Source: Bacteroidales bacterium (lineage in GTDB: Bacteria > Bacteroidota > Bacteroidia > Bacteroidales > UBA10428). From it: a stretch of 64,000 nt of DNA. The translations under genes were made by a program, and so were the position numbers. Under the pieces are notes generated by a model that worked only from the letters and a program-made list of their open reading frames with translations, had not been told where the DNA came from and searched no databases. Numbering within the stretch: position 1 is the stretch's first letter; each line of letters begins with the position of its first letter. Where the stretch lies: NCBI GenBank assembly GCA_016931575.1, contig JAFGEO010000068.1:1-64000 (forward strand), read 5' to 3'. Positions 37,255 through 45,094 of this stretch are shown piece after piece.

Positions 37255-37702
37255 TCAGACTTCAATTCCGAAAAAATACCTCAGCAGAAGTCCAACTCCA
37301 AAGCTTAAAAGCGCAACACCCATACTCAGCAATGCCATCTCGCCAAAGCGACGAATAAACCGTTCACTTCTGACAACCGAGTAGAAGTAATTAAAGGCCG
37401 CAATGATCAGGATAGCCCCTGAAAGGGTCAATCCCAGCGAGAGGTAAATATTTTCCAGGAGCAGGTAGGGAAGTATGAGGAAAAGAACAGTAAAGCTGCA
37501 AGCGATTGGGTTTCACATCCTGCTGTGTTAATACCTTATACACCTGGTAGTGTTGTTTTTCTTCACCGGCAATACGGCGCAGAATACTCTGGTTGTGAGT
37601 GTCTTTCTCCCGGTTTGCCAAATTGTTATAGATATGATTTCCGGTAATTTCCTGTACCTGAAACTGCAGAAGGAGCTTAATTTGGTCGTCAGTTAATTTC
37701 AT
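37255..37702 (-). pseudogene. Decayed VIT1/CCC1-family ferritin-like membrane transporter
   Basis: The first 66 or so residues, starting MKLTDDQIKLLLQFQ and including EKDTHNQSILRRIAGEEKQH, match the ferritin-like N-terminal domain of VIT1/CCC1-type iron/manganese transporters, up to DVKPNR. After that the continuous frame is unlike the family and stops at 37391. In the adjacent frame from about 37500 the typical C-terminus is readable: SFTVLFLILPYLLLENIYL, then GVALLSFGVGLLLRYFFGIE and a stop at 37255. The central membrane region, roughly half of a typical 290-residue protein, is missing and the ends are out of frame. This is an internal deletion with frameshift. Confidence 0.75.
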
Positions 37703-37794
37703 TATTGTATTTTTGGGACAAAACGGATGATTCAGGGATTAAAAGTAAGAAATCATTCTGAGTGCTGTATCAAGCTTTATAACATAGGAGGGCA

Positions 37795-38568
37795 ATGATT
37801 GAACTTTTACAATTCAGGCAGTTCGAGAGTCTGAGAGGGATTGGGCATTTTATTACAACCCGTTACGGAGGGCGGAGCGAGGGAACATTTGAATCGCTTA
37901 ACCTGAGTATGAAGGCAGGCGATGATGTCAACAGGGTAGCTGAGAACCGGATATTGCTGGCTGAGGAGATCGGGCTAAATCCCCGTCAGATGCACTTCCC
38001 GGATCAGTGTCATACCAACCATATAAAAATCATTGAAAGCCGCTTTGACATTCCTGACCTGAAGGAGACCGATGGAGTGATTACCCATCAGAAGGGCATA
38101 TGCCTGTGTGTGCTGGCAGCGGATTGTGTACCGATCCTCCTATACGATTCGGTAAAGCAGGTGGTGGCAGCAGTTCATTCGGGATGGAGGGGAACCGCAG
38201 GATCGATTATTATTAAGGCCATTGAACAGATGACCGGGGAATATGGTTCCAAACCTGAGAGGATCATGGCGGGAATTGGTCCGGCAATTTCCGCACCAAA
38301 CTATGAAGTAGGCGGTGAAGTAGTCCAAAAATTAGAGTCGCTTTTCGGTAAGAATGAGCAGGTAATCAGCTTCAATGGGAGAGCAGGTAAAGCCCATGTT
38401 GACCTGAAGGAGGCCAACCGTCTCTTGCTGCTTGAGGCGGGATTGAAACCCGGGCGGATCGAAGTGATGGATGATTGCACCTTTTCAAAACCTGAGTATT
38501 TCTTTTCTGCCCGCAGGGATGGTTACCATACGGGAAGGTTTGCTGCAGGTATTTTCCTGAAGGAATAG
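37795..38568 (+). CDS. pgeF: PgeF/YfiH-family polyphenol oxidase (peptidoglycan editing factor)
   Basis: A 257-residue cytoplasmic protein of the YfiH/DUF152 family. The metal-site motifs are seen: LAADCVPILLYD and HSGWRGT with H128, and an early His-containing segment near FPDQCHTNH. Family members in E. coli edit peptidoglycan precursors by removing mistakenly inserted L-Ser, and others act as purine nucleosidases or laccase-like enzymes. The gene is followed after 38 bases by a GNAT gene on the same strand. Confidence 0.9.
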   Translation: MIELLQFRQFESLRGIGHFITTRYGGRSEGTFESLNLSMKAGDDVNRVAENRILLAEEIGLNPRQMHFPDQCHTNHIKIIESRFDIPDLKETDGVITHQKGICLCVLAADCVPILLYDSVKQVVAAVHSGWRGTAGSIIIKAIEQMTGEYGSKPERIMAGIGPAISAPNYEVGGEVVQKLESLFGKNEQVISFNGRAGKAHVDLKEANRLLLLEAGLKPGRIEVMDDCTFSKPEYFFSARRDGYHTGRFAAGIFLKE

Positions 38569-38606
38569 CAGGGTTTTTCCGCGCAACACAAGCAAATTTC
38601 ACAGGT

Positions 38607-39404
38607 ATGAGCATTCAAATTGTCACAAGTGCAGGAAGGGATCTTCATCATTTAAGAAGGGAACGGTTCTATAAACTCCCCGAGCCCCAGGAGCTCTTTC
38701 TGGAATTGATGGTCAGGAGTTCAACTGCTTATATAATCTTTGTTGAGGATGAGGAGGCAGGGTATTGCTATCGCGGAAATGAAGATGATCTCACCGAGCT
38801 ACACATCCACACTCCATTTCTACCCCTTGGCGGGCAGATATTTTCAAGTGTTCTGAAGAACCTGGATATTAAGTATATCTGGTGCCAGACTTTTGACAGG
38901 AATATGGCAGCCCTCTGTACGGAAAAGAACTTTACGTATGAAGTCGTTGGTTGCCATTACCGGGAACGCCTCCCGGGAAGGGAGATAGATCTGCCTGGAT
39001 CCATTGAAGTAAGGCCGGCAGCGGTTGCCGATCTGGAGAAAATCCTTGAAAAGGATGACAGCTTTTTTGAAAGCCGCGAAGAAGCAGAAATGATATTTAA
39101 TCAGGAGCACCTGCTGTACTTTCATCAGAAAGAAGAGTTTATTGGTTGCGGAACAGTGATGCAGGTATTCGGAGATAGCAGGGTGTACGATATCGGGATG
39201 CTGGTAAGTCCTGAACACCGGCAGAAAGGATATGGTGCAGCCATTATCTCCTACCTGGCCAGCTACTGTGAATCCAGGGGATGGCGGCCTATAGCGGGCT
39301 GTGCGATCGACAACATCGGATCCAGGAAAACCCTGGAAAAAGCCGGCTTTGTTTCACGGGACAGGTTGTTGAGATTTTTTACTTCATCACAACGCTCTTT
39401 GTAG
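38607..39404 (+). CDS. GNAT-family N-acetyltransferase
   Basis: A 265-residue protein. The C-terminal half (about 130-260) is a GNAT fold with the acetyl-CoA loop SPEHRQKGYGAAI and the C-terminal NIGSRKTLEKAGFV motif. The N-terminal half looks like a degenerate second GNAT domain (about 1-125), so it may be a tandem form. The acceptor cannot be predicted. It follows pgeF on the same strand. Confidence 0.8.
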   Translation: MSIQIVTSAGRDLHHLRRERFYKLPEPQELFLELMVRSSTAYIIFVEDEEAGYCYRGNEDDLTELHIHTPFLPLGGQIFSSVLKNLDIKYIWCQTFDRNMAALCTEKNFTYEVVGCHYRERLPGREIDLPGSIEVRPAAVADLEKILEKDDSFFESREEAEMIFNQEHLLYFHQKEEFIGCGTVMQVFGDSRVYDIGMLVSPEHRQKGYGAAIISYLASYCESRGWRPIAGCAIDNIGSRKTLEKAGFVSRDRLLRFFTSSQRSL

Positions 39405-39476
39405 GAGAATAAGCAAGGTTTAATTTATAAAACCTGCGGATTAATTGAATATTATTTCTTGATCGAAGGAATTCCC

Positions 39477-39484
39477 TAGCTTTG
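39477..39484 (+). promoter_or_regulatory. -7 element upstream of the LytS-like kinase
   Basis: TAGCTTTG fits TAnnTTTG and lies 17 bases before the kinase ATG. A TTG at 39459-39461 is 15 bases upstream, closer than normal for a -33 box, so the promoter is only a candidate. Confidence 0.3.
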
Positions 39485-39501
39485 TTTTAGAGATACTGGA
39501 T

Positions 39502-40665
39502 ATGAGGAGACAACTTGCACCGGGTTTTTTAAAAAACTGGAAGACCATTGAGCAGACAGCCTACTGGGTAGTTTGGTCAATACTTGCGTTTTTACCCATG
39601 ATATTCTGGGATATTAGCGATCCGGAAGAGAAAATCAAATTATTTGCCGGGTGGATCCGCATCCTCCCCTTCTTTATTATTTTTCTGCTTCACAATTTGC
39701 TTTTACTTCCACACTTACTTTTAAAAAATAAATACCTGAGTTACGGGCTGGCAACCCTTGCACTGATCCTGCTGGTTAATTACTGGTTTGTATATTCGGA
39801 TTATGTCCACGATCAGGTGCGGCAATTGTTTGAGAATTTAAAAGAACAGATTCCCAGGGAATATGGTTCGGACGGAGGAGGTTCCGGTTATAGCCGTGGA
39901 GGGCACGGAGGCGGATATCATGGCAGGCATTATCCAAAGCATGAATACTGGAGATCGCCGGCGACCTTATTGATCATGTACACCTATAATGTGTTGATAT
40001 CCATTCTGCTGATTGGATTTAACTGTGCCATCAAATTTACTGCCCAGTGGCTTAGCAGGGAGCAGGAACGAAAGGAAGTGGAGAAGGTGGCGGCTGAATC
40101 ACAACTTATGGCCCTGCAGAACCAGGTCAGTCCCCATTTCTTTATGAATACCCTGAACAATATTCATGCACTGATTGAATACAGTAAAGAAGAAGCTCAG
40201 GAGGCAGTGTTGAGACTTTCCAAAATGATGCGGTACCTGCTGTATGAATCAGATCATGGCAAAACTCCCATCGCTAAGGAGATTGAGTTTTTGCTCAGCT
40301 ACATTGAGCTGATGAAACTGCGGCTGCAACCCGGAGTAGACCTCAGGGTCAGCTTCCCTGATCCTGTTCCCGATGTGAAAGTACACTCATTGCTTATTCT
40401 CCCTTTTATTGAAAATGCCTTTAAACACGGGATCGACCCTCAAAATGAATCCTTCATTCATATCCTGATTGAGGTTAAAGGTGACAGGATACATTTCAAC
40501 TGCAGAAACAGCAAATCTGCCCTAAAACAAAAGGCTGACGTGGGAGGCATTGGAATAGAAAATGCCCGGAAGAGGATGGATCTCCTGTACCAGCATAATT
40601 ATCAACTTAATATTTACAACCTGGAAAGCGAATTTGAAGTCGATTTTTCAGTACCCATACTATGA
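39502..40665 (+). CDS. LytS-type sensor histidine kinase with Gly/His-rich loop
   Basis: This 387-residue membrane kinase has four helices: two near residues 15-80, one near 85-100 and one near 155-180. Between the third and fourth, at about 121-150, is a loop rich in Gly, His and Tyr (YSRGGHGGGYHGRHYPKH), which is likely to be outside the membrane and could bind metal. The kinase core is of the His_kinase (PF06580) type with H212 in QVSPHFFMNTLN, an N-box (IENAFKHGI) and GIGIENARKR. It overlaps the response regulator gene by 4 bases, so the two form an operon and a signalling pair. Confidence 0.9.
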   Translation: MRRQLAPGFLKNWKTIEQTAYWVVWSILAFLPMIFWDISDPEEKIKLFAGWIRILPFFIIFLLHNLLLLPHLLLKNKYLSYGLATLALILLVNYWFVYSDYVHDQVRQLFENLKEQIPREYGSDGGGSGYSRGGHGGGYHGRHYPKHEYWRSPATLLIMYTYNVLISILLIGFNCAIKFTAQWLSREQERKEVEKVAAESQLMALQNQVSPHFFMNTLNNIHALIEYSKEEAQEAVLRLSKMMRYLLYESDHGKTPIAKEIEFLLSYIELMKLRLQPGVDLRVSFPDPVPDVKVHSLLILPFIENAFKHGIDPQNESFIHILIEVKGDRIHFNCRNSKSALKQKADVGGIGIENARKRMDLLYQHNYQLNIYNLESEFEVDFSVPIL

Positions 40666-41381
40666 CTATAAGATGCATTGCAATAGATGATGAGCCTCTT
40701 GCTCTGAGGCAGATGGCTGACTTCATCCGGAAAACCCCCTTTCTGGAGCTGGTCGCTGAATGCAACAGTGCCTTTGAGGCTATGGAGGTATTGGAAAGCG
40801 GGGATACCGATCTGATGTTTGTGGACATCAATATGCCCGGATTAAGTGGGCTGGAGTTTATTAAATCCCTGAATAGTAAGCGGCCTGAAGTGATCTTTAC
40901 CACCGCATACAGCGAATTTGCCATTGAAGGTTTTAAAGTAGAGGCACTGGATTACCTGTTGAAACCCATTGGATACAGCGATTTTCTAAAAGCTGCCAAC
41001 AAGGCATATACCTACTTTCAAACCCGGTCACAGGCAGATAATTCCAGGAGAACGGAGGATGAATTCCTGTTTGTTAAGTCGGAGTACCGGCTGGTGAGGA
41101 TACGGCTGGAGGATATCAGATACATTGAGGGTATGCGGGAATATGTCCGCATTCACACCACAACTTCAAAACCTGTCATGACCCTGATGAGCATGAAAGC
41201 TCTGGAAGATAAACTCCCGCGTAAGGGTTTCATGCGGGTACATCGGTCCTACATTGTCAACCTGAATTGTATCACCACCATAGAAAGGGGCCGGATCGTT
41301 TTTGATAAGGATGTTTATATTCCTGTTGGGGAGCAGTACAAAGGAGACTTTCAGAAGTTTGTTGATGGTCATTTCCTGTAG
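40662..41381 (+). CDS. LytTR-family response regulator
   Basis: A 239-residue protein with a receiver domain (phospho-acceptor D55 in MFVDINMPG, KPIGYSDF) and a LytTR DNA-binding domain (about 125-235, RYIEGMREYVRIHT, RVHRSYIVNL). The ATG overlaps the kinase stop (ATGA), which points to translational coupling. It should control target genes on receiving phosphate from the adjacent kinase. Confidence 0.93.
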   Translation: MTIRCIAIDDEPLALRQMADFIRKTPFLELVAECNSAFEAMEVLESGDTDLMFVDINMPGLSGLEFIKSLNSKRPEVIFTTAYSEFAIEGFKVEALDYLLKPIGYSDFLKAANKAYTYFQTRSQADNSRRTEDEFLFVKSEYRLVRIRLEDIRYIEGMREYVRIHTTTSKPVMTLMSMKALEDKLPRKGFMRVHRSYIVNLNCITTIERGRIVFDKDVYIPVGEQYKGDFQKFVDGHFL

Positions 41382-41396
41382 CAGGAATCTGCAAAA

Positions 41397-43727
41397 TCAT
41401 TTTTTTATCTCATGGTTATTATAAAACAGCCGTGTTCCATCGGAACTTTCCAACCGGTATATGTCCGTTCCCTTTTCCCGGATCAGCAGGTCATCTGCAT
41501 GGAGTGAAGCTTTAGAATTTTCCTTACCCTTTGAAATTATCGTGATAGTACTGGATGGATCGTTCACCAAAAAATCAGCTTCCACCAGCGACCAGTTGTC
41601 GGTTATGGTTTCTGAATGTTCAGGGAAAATCTCTGCAAGTCGGTAATTGCCGGTTTCAGGGTTTTTTTCTTCGATCAGTATTCTAAACCAGAGGTTCAGG
41701 GCATCCGGTTCACCATGATGCATCCAAAGACTGAAGTGGTAAGTGACAGCTTTCCGGAAGGTGTTGGGAGGAAATTCAGCCAGCGTATTCACTCCTTTTT
41801 TCAAGCCGCTGTACGCCCCTTCTCCCCTGAAATGGATGCCGGAGGGAGAGTGTTCAAAATCGTCATAGAAAATAAAGCCCGAAGTGTCAGCAGAATAGAA
41901 GCCATCTTTTAGTGAGAGATCAGGGAACAAGGCTTCAAATTGATCAATTACGGTCTGCCGTTCATCGCGGAATACCTGTTCGTAACTAATTTCAAGGAGC
42001 TCAAACTCACTGTTTGAATAAACAGGGACTGCCTTCTGATAGATTCTGTTTTCATTGGAGGAAATGGAAGTCTTCGCCCGGACAATAAGAAAAGGCTTTT
42101 TAGAAGGAAGGTCATTTTTCAAGGCCTTCTCGTAATAGTTGGGGCTGATTACCTGGACTATTCGTTTACTTTCTTCAATTGAAGTGCGGGTCAGTCTGGC
42201 GCCCAGGATAGGGGTGCCGGTATGATAGGAAAGCAGCATAGCATATTTCATACCCGCGTCGTTTCCCGGGCGGGAGTAACTTTCTGATCCGATGTACATG
42301 AAAGGAAGCGGGAGGATGGCCTGGTAGGAACTGTCCTTAATGCTTTGTAAAGCTTCTTTCTGTTGTATTTCCAGGTTATCGGGATTAAAAATATTGCGAT
42401 TCCGGCTTAGGCTTTCAGCGGAAAAGGTATGATAGGGCAGTCCCTCAACGAGATTAAACCCAAAGATAAGAAGGATAAATGCGGAGGCATACCACGGTCG
42501 GAAGCGGACTTTCATCCGGGCAGCAATTTTATAAAACTGAAAAGCAGCAAAGCTTGTCAGGACGAAATAAAGAGGCCATGCAAACCTACCGGTAGCCCTG
42601 AACTGTTTAATAACCGGCATATATTCCAGCAGGGCAGGAAATGCTTTAAAAGGGAAACCCATGGCAAAAAGGAAACAGAGCAATGCAGCCAGCAATGATA
42701 CATTGAGTATGCGGTGGTTAAAGAATTCATAAAATCCACCTCGTAATTTTCTCCGGAAAATACTGAGCATACCGGTGAGTAGAATACCAAAGGAAAGCAG
42801 GGTAGTGGACAAACCCACGTAGCTCCGCGCCTCCCATTCCAGTTTCAAACCGTTTCCGCTGATTTTATCGAAAAGAGGGCGCAGAGGTTTACTATTAGGA
42901 AGAAACAAATCGTCCGGTTCGGCATTATACAGGAAAAATCCTGAAGGATTTGAGGTACGTCCCTCATGGCTGTCGGTTAAAACTGTGATGAGGTAATAAA
43001 ATGCCAAAGAGGCAATGACAACCAGGATGGCCTCAGCATACCGGATCAGTTGTTTTTTTCTCGCCGGATGGAGGGCGAAACTGAAAACTAAATAGGATAG
43101 CAGGAATGAAATGGCAATCATTCCAAGGTAAGCATGAACGAAGAGCCAGAAAATACTATTTATAAACAACAAAATGAGGCTCCCGCTCTTTCTTTTTTCA
43201 AATCGGACAGCCAGGAACCAGAAAAGTGGGATAACCAGGCTGTAGGAAAGAGCAAAGTGCCCTCCCAGTCTGAATATCTGTGGAGCCATTATGCCAATAG
43301 TCATACTAAACATAACACTGAACCAGCGATCCAGGCGCAGTTCGATAAGTAAAAAATAGCATACAAAGAAGGTCAGGAAAATGGAGAAGATCATCAGAAG
43401 GTTCAGAATGCCCGTTGCATGGGAACTGAAAAAAGGGAATTTCTCAGCCAGAAGCTTGAAGGAAACTGCCAGTACCGGGTGACAATCCGTATAGAGGAAG
43501 TTTTCCCCATAGGGATAATTCATGCCTTCAAATTCAAATAGGCCTGCACTATTTTTTATATGGTAAGCATAGGTGAAATAATTCTTCATACCATCGCCGG
43601 AGGTGCTGAACATATAATCGTTTGGATGAAGCAGGATTCTGTGGTAAAAGGAAAAAATAAATACCAGGCTGAATAGCAGCAGGGCCAGGAGTGGCAAATA
43701 TCTTTTCGAGAGAAGCTTCTCAATCAT
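41397..43727 (-). CDS. Large polytopic membrane protein with GT-C-like architecture
   Basis: The 776-residue protein has about ten to twelve hydrophobic segments in residues 10-440, followed by a soluble C-terminal region of about 320 residues. A periplasmic-type loop after the first helix carries acidic residues (TSGDGMKNYFTY), as in GT-C glycosyltransferases that use polyprenyl-linked sugars. No family motif is strong enough to assign a substrate. It is convergent with the LytTR gene, 15 bases apart. The role in cell-surface glycan transfer is inference. Confidence 0.6.
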   Translation of the reverse strand: MIEKLLSKRYLPLLALLLFSLVFIFSFYHRILLHPNDYMFSTSGDGMKNYFTYAYHIKNSAGLFEFEGMNYPYGENFLYTDCHPVLAVSFKLLAEKFPFFSSHATGILNLLMIFSIFLTFFVCYFLLIELRLDRWFSVMFSMTIGIMAPQIFRLGGHFALSYSLVIPLFWFLAVRFEKRKSGSLILLFINSIFWLFVHAYLGMIAISFLLSYLVFSFALHPARKKQLIRYAEAILVVIASLAFYYLITVLTDSHEGRTSNPSGFFLYNAEPDDLFLPNSKPLRPLFDKISGNGLKLEWEARSYVGLSTTLLSFGILLTGMLSIFRRKLRGGFYEFFNHRILNVSLLAALLCFLFAMGFPFKAFPALLEYMPVIKQFRATGRFAWPLYFVLTSFAAFQFYKIAARMKVRFRPWYASAFILLIFGFNLVEGLPYHTFSAESLSRNRNIFNPDNLEIQQKEALQSIKDSSYQAILPLPFMYIGSESYSRPGNDAGMKYAMLLSYHTGTPILGARLTRTSIEESKRIVQVISPNYYEKALKNDLPSKKPFLIVRAKTSISSNENRIYQKAVPVYSNSEFELLEISYEQVFRDERQTVIDQFEALFPDLSLKDGFYSADTSGFIFYDDFEHSPSGIHFRGEGAYSGLKKGVNTLAEFPPNTFRKAVTYHFSLWMHHGEPDALNLWFRILIEEKNPETGNYRLAEIFPEHSETITDNWSLVEADFLVNDPSSTITIISKGKENSKASLHADDLLIREKGTDIYRLESSDGTRLFYNNHEIKK

Positions 43728-44014
43728 TTAGTAAGGTATTCGTATCCGGTTTACAATGAAAAATAATGCTTTGCAGCTTAAAATTGTGAAATATAAAATT
43801 AATTCAACTTTTTAATATCTGTCAGTACGCATTATATCATTCTAAAAACACGATTTTGTCGACAACTTCCGTGCCTTAAACGGGATAGTGAATCAGAATT
43901 ATCCTGTATGACGACAAAATCTCCCCGTTTGTTGATTGCATTTTTAAAACGCCTTTTTGAGCCCTACTTTTACTTCCATAAAATTGAAACACATAGAAAC
44001 GAAAATCAGAGAAG

Positions 44015-44488
44015 ATGAAAATGATGAACAGATTAGCAATGATGATGATCCTGGCAGGGACATTTGCAGTTGCTTCGGTTACTGCACAGCCGGGTTACGG
44101 ACAGGGAAAAGGTAATGGCAATGGTTACGGACACGGTCATGGTCGGGGCCCGGGACACGGATTTGGACCGGATTCATGTCATCTGCAACTTATGGTAAAT
44201 GATGCTGCCAAAGAGGTAGGACTCACGGAGAAACAGGAAGCTGAGCTGCTTCAATTACATTACGATCATCTGGCAGAGATAAAAACGATCAATGCCAATA
44301 ATAAAAATGATTGTGTAGCAGCAAGGGATGCCAGGATAGCATCCAGGGAAAAGATGGATACCCGCATTAAAAAGATGCTTAGCGAGGATCAGCTGGCCAA
44401 ATACGACCAGTTTATGCAGGAACGAAGAGGACCTCACGGGCATGCGAAGTATAACGGGCATCCGGGACATTGTCAACGACAAGGCTAA
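44015..44488 (+). CDS. Spy/CpxP-like periplasmic protein with Gly/His-rich ends
   Basis: A 157-residue secreted protein with a signal peptide (VTAQ). After it comes a Gly/His/Asn-rich stretch (about 27-55, GYGHGHGRGPGHG), then a helical core (about 60-130) with GLTEKQEAELLQLHYDHL, resembling Spy/CpxP LTxxQ proteins, and a second His-rich tail (GPHGHAKYNGHPGH). Spy-type proteins act as periplasmic chaperones and metal responders. The Gly/His-rich parts suggest metal binding. A strong terminator follows. Confidence 0.75.
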   Translation: MKMMNRLAMMMILAGTFAVASVTAQPGYGQGKGNGNGYGHGHGRGPGHGFGPDSCHLQLMVNDAAKEVGLTEKQEAELLQLHYDHLAEIKTINANNKNDCVAARDARIASREKMDTRIKKMLSEDQLAKYDQFMQERRGPHGHAKYNGHPGHCQRQG

Positions 44489-44532
44489 GAGTAAGGATTC
44501 CTTGAGTTTGGGTTAAGTGGTTAGGGTTAATG

Positions 44533-44560
44533 AAAAGCCTGCCGTGAAAGGCAGGCTTTT
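44533..44560 (+). terminator. Rho-independent terminator after the Spy-like gene
   Basis: AAAAGCCTGCC and GGCAGGCTTTT form a perfect 11-bp stem around loop GTGAAA, ending in a T-run (TTTTCTCGTTTCTC). It lies about 45 bases after the stop codon. Confidence 0.88.
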
Positions 44561-44641
44561 CTCGTTTCTCACGAAGCAGACAAAGGCTCTTTCTTATCTG
44601 AAGTGAATTTTGTACCTTACCAATGAGATAAGCAAACCGCC

Positions 44642-45094
44642 ATGATCCTGAAACAGAAAATATCCAATATCATGGGTCCGTCAGGGATTTTTGCGGGCTA
44701 TGTTCTTTTTTTTGCTGGTTTGGGGGCCGTGTATTTTACCCTGACCGCTATTCCGGTTGTACTTCTTGGAGCTGTGCTGGCCTTTTCTACCACCAGGTCC
44801 ACACTGGACCTGGGGAGCAAGCGTTATCGTATCCGGTTTTTTCTGGCCGGTGTGATACCGTTTGGCAAATGGGAAGACCTGGACCCGGAAGATCAGGTTT
44901 CTGTCCGCCACCTTAAAGGTACCTATAGCAGTTTCAGTGCAGGTAACAGACGAACAACAGTAGGCAGGGATGACTTCCTGGTCATTCTCAGCCGCCATGC
45001 AGACCGGAAGAACATAACCCTGGCCTGTTTTGCCACCCAAAAAGAGGCCATCGAATTATCCGACCGGATAAAAGTTTTACTTACCGGAGATTAA
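44642..45094 (+). CDS. Two-helix membrane protein of unknown function
   Basis: A 150-residue protein with two closely spaced hydrophobic helices (about 15-50) and then a soluble domain of about 95 residues with many basic residues. No family is recognised. The stop codon abuts the stop of the convergent GH95 gene. The soluble part ends in a helix (KEAIELSDRIKVLL), which fits a PH-like or DUF-type cytoplasmic domain, but this is only an impression. Confidence 0.6.
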   Translation: MILKQKISNIMGPSGIFAGYVLFFAGLGAVYFTLTAIPVVLLGAVLAFSTTRSTLDLGSKRYRIRFFLAGVIPFGKWEDLDPEDQVSVRHLKGTYSSFSAGNRRTTVGRDDFLVILSRHADRKNITLACFATQKEAIELSDRIKVLLTGD

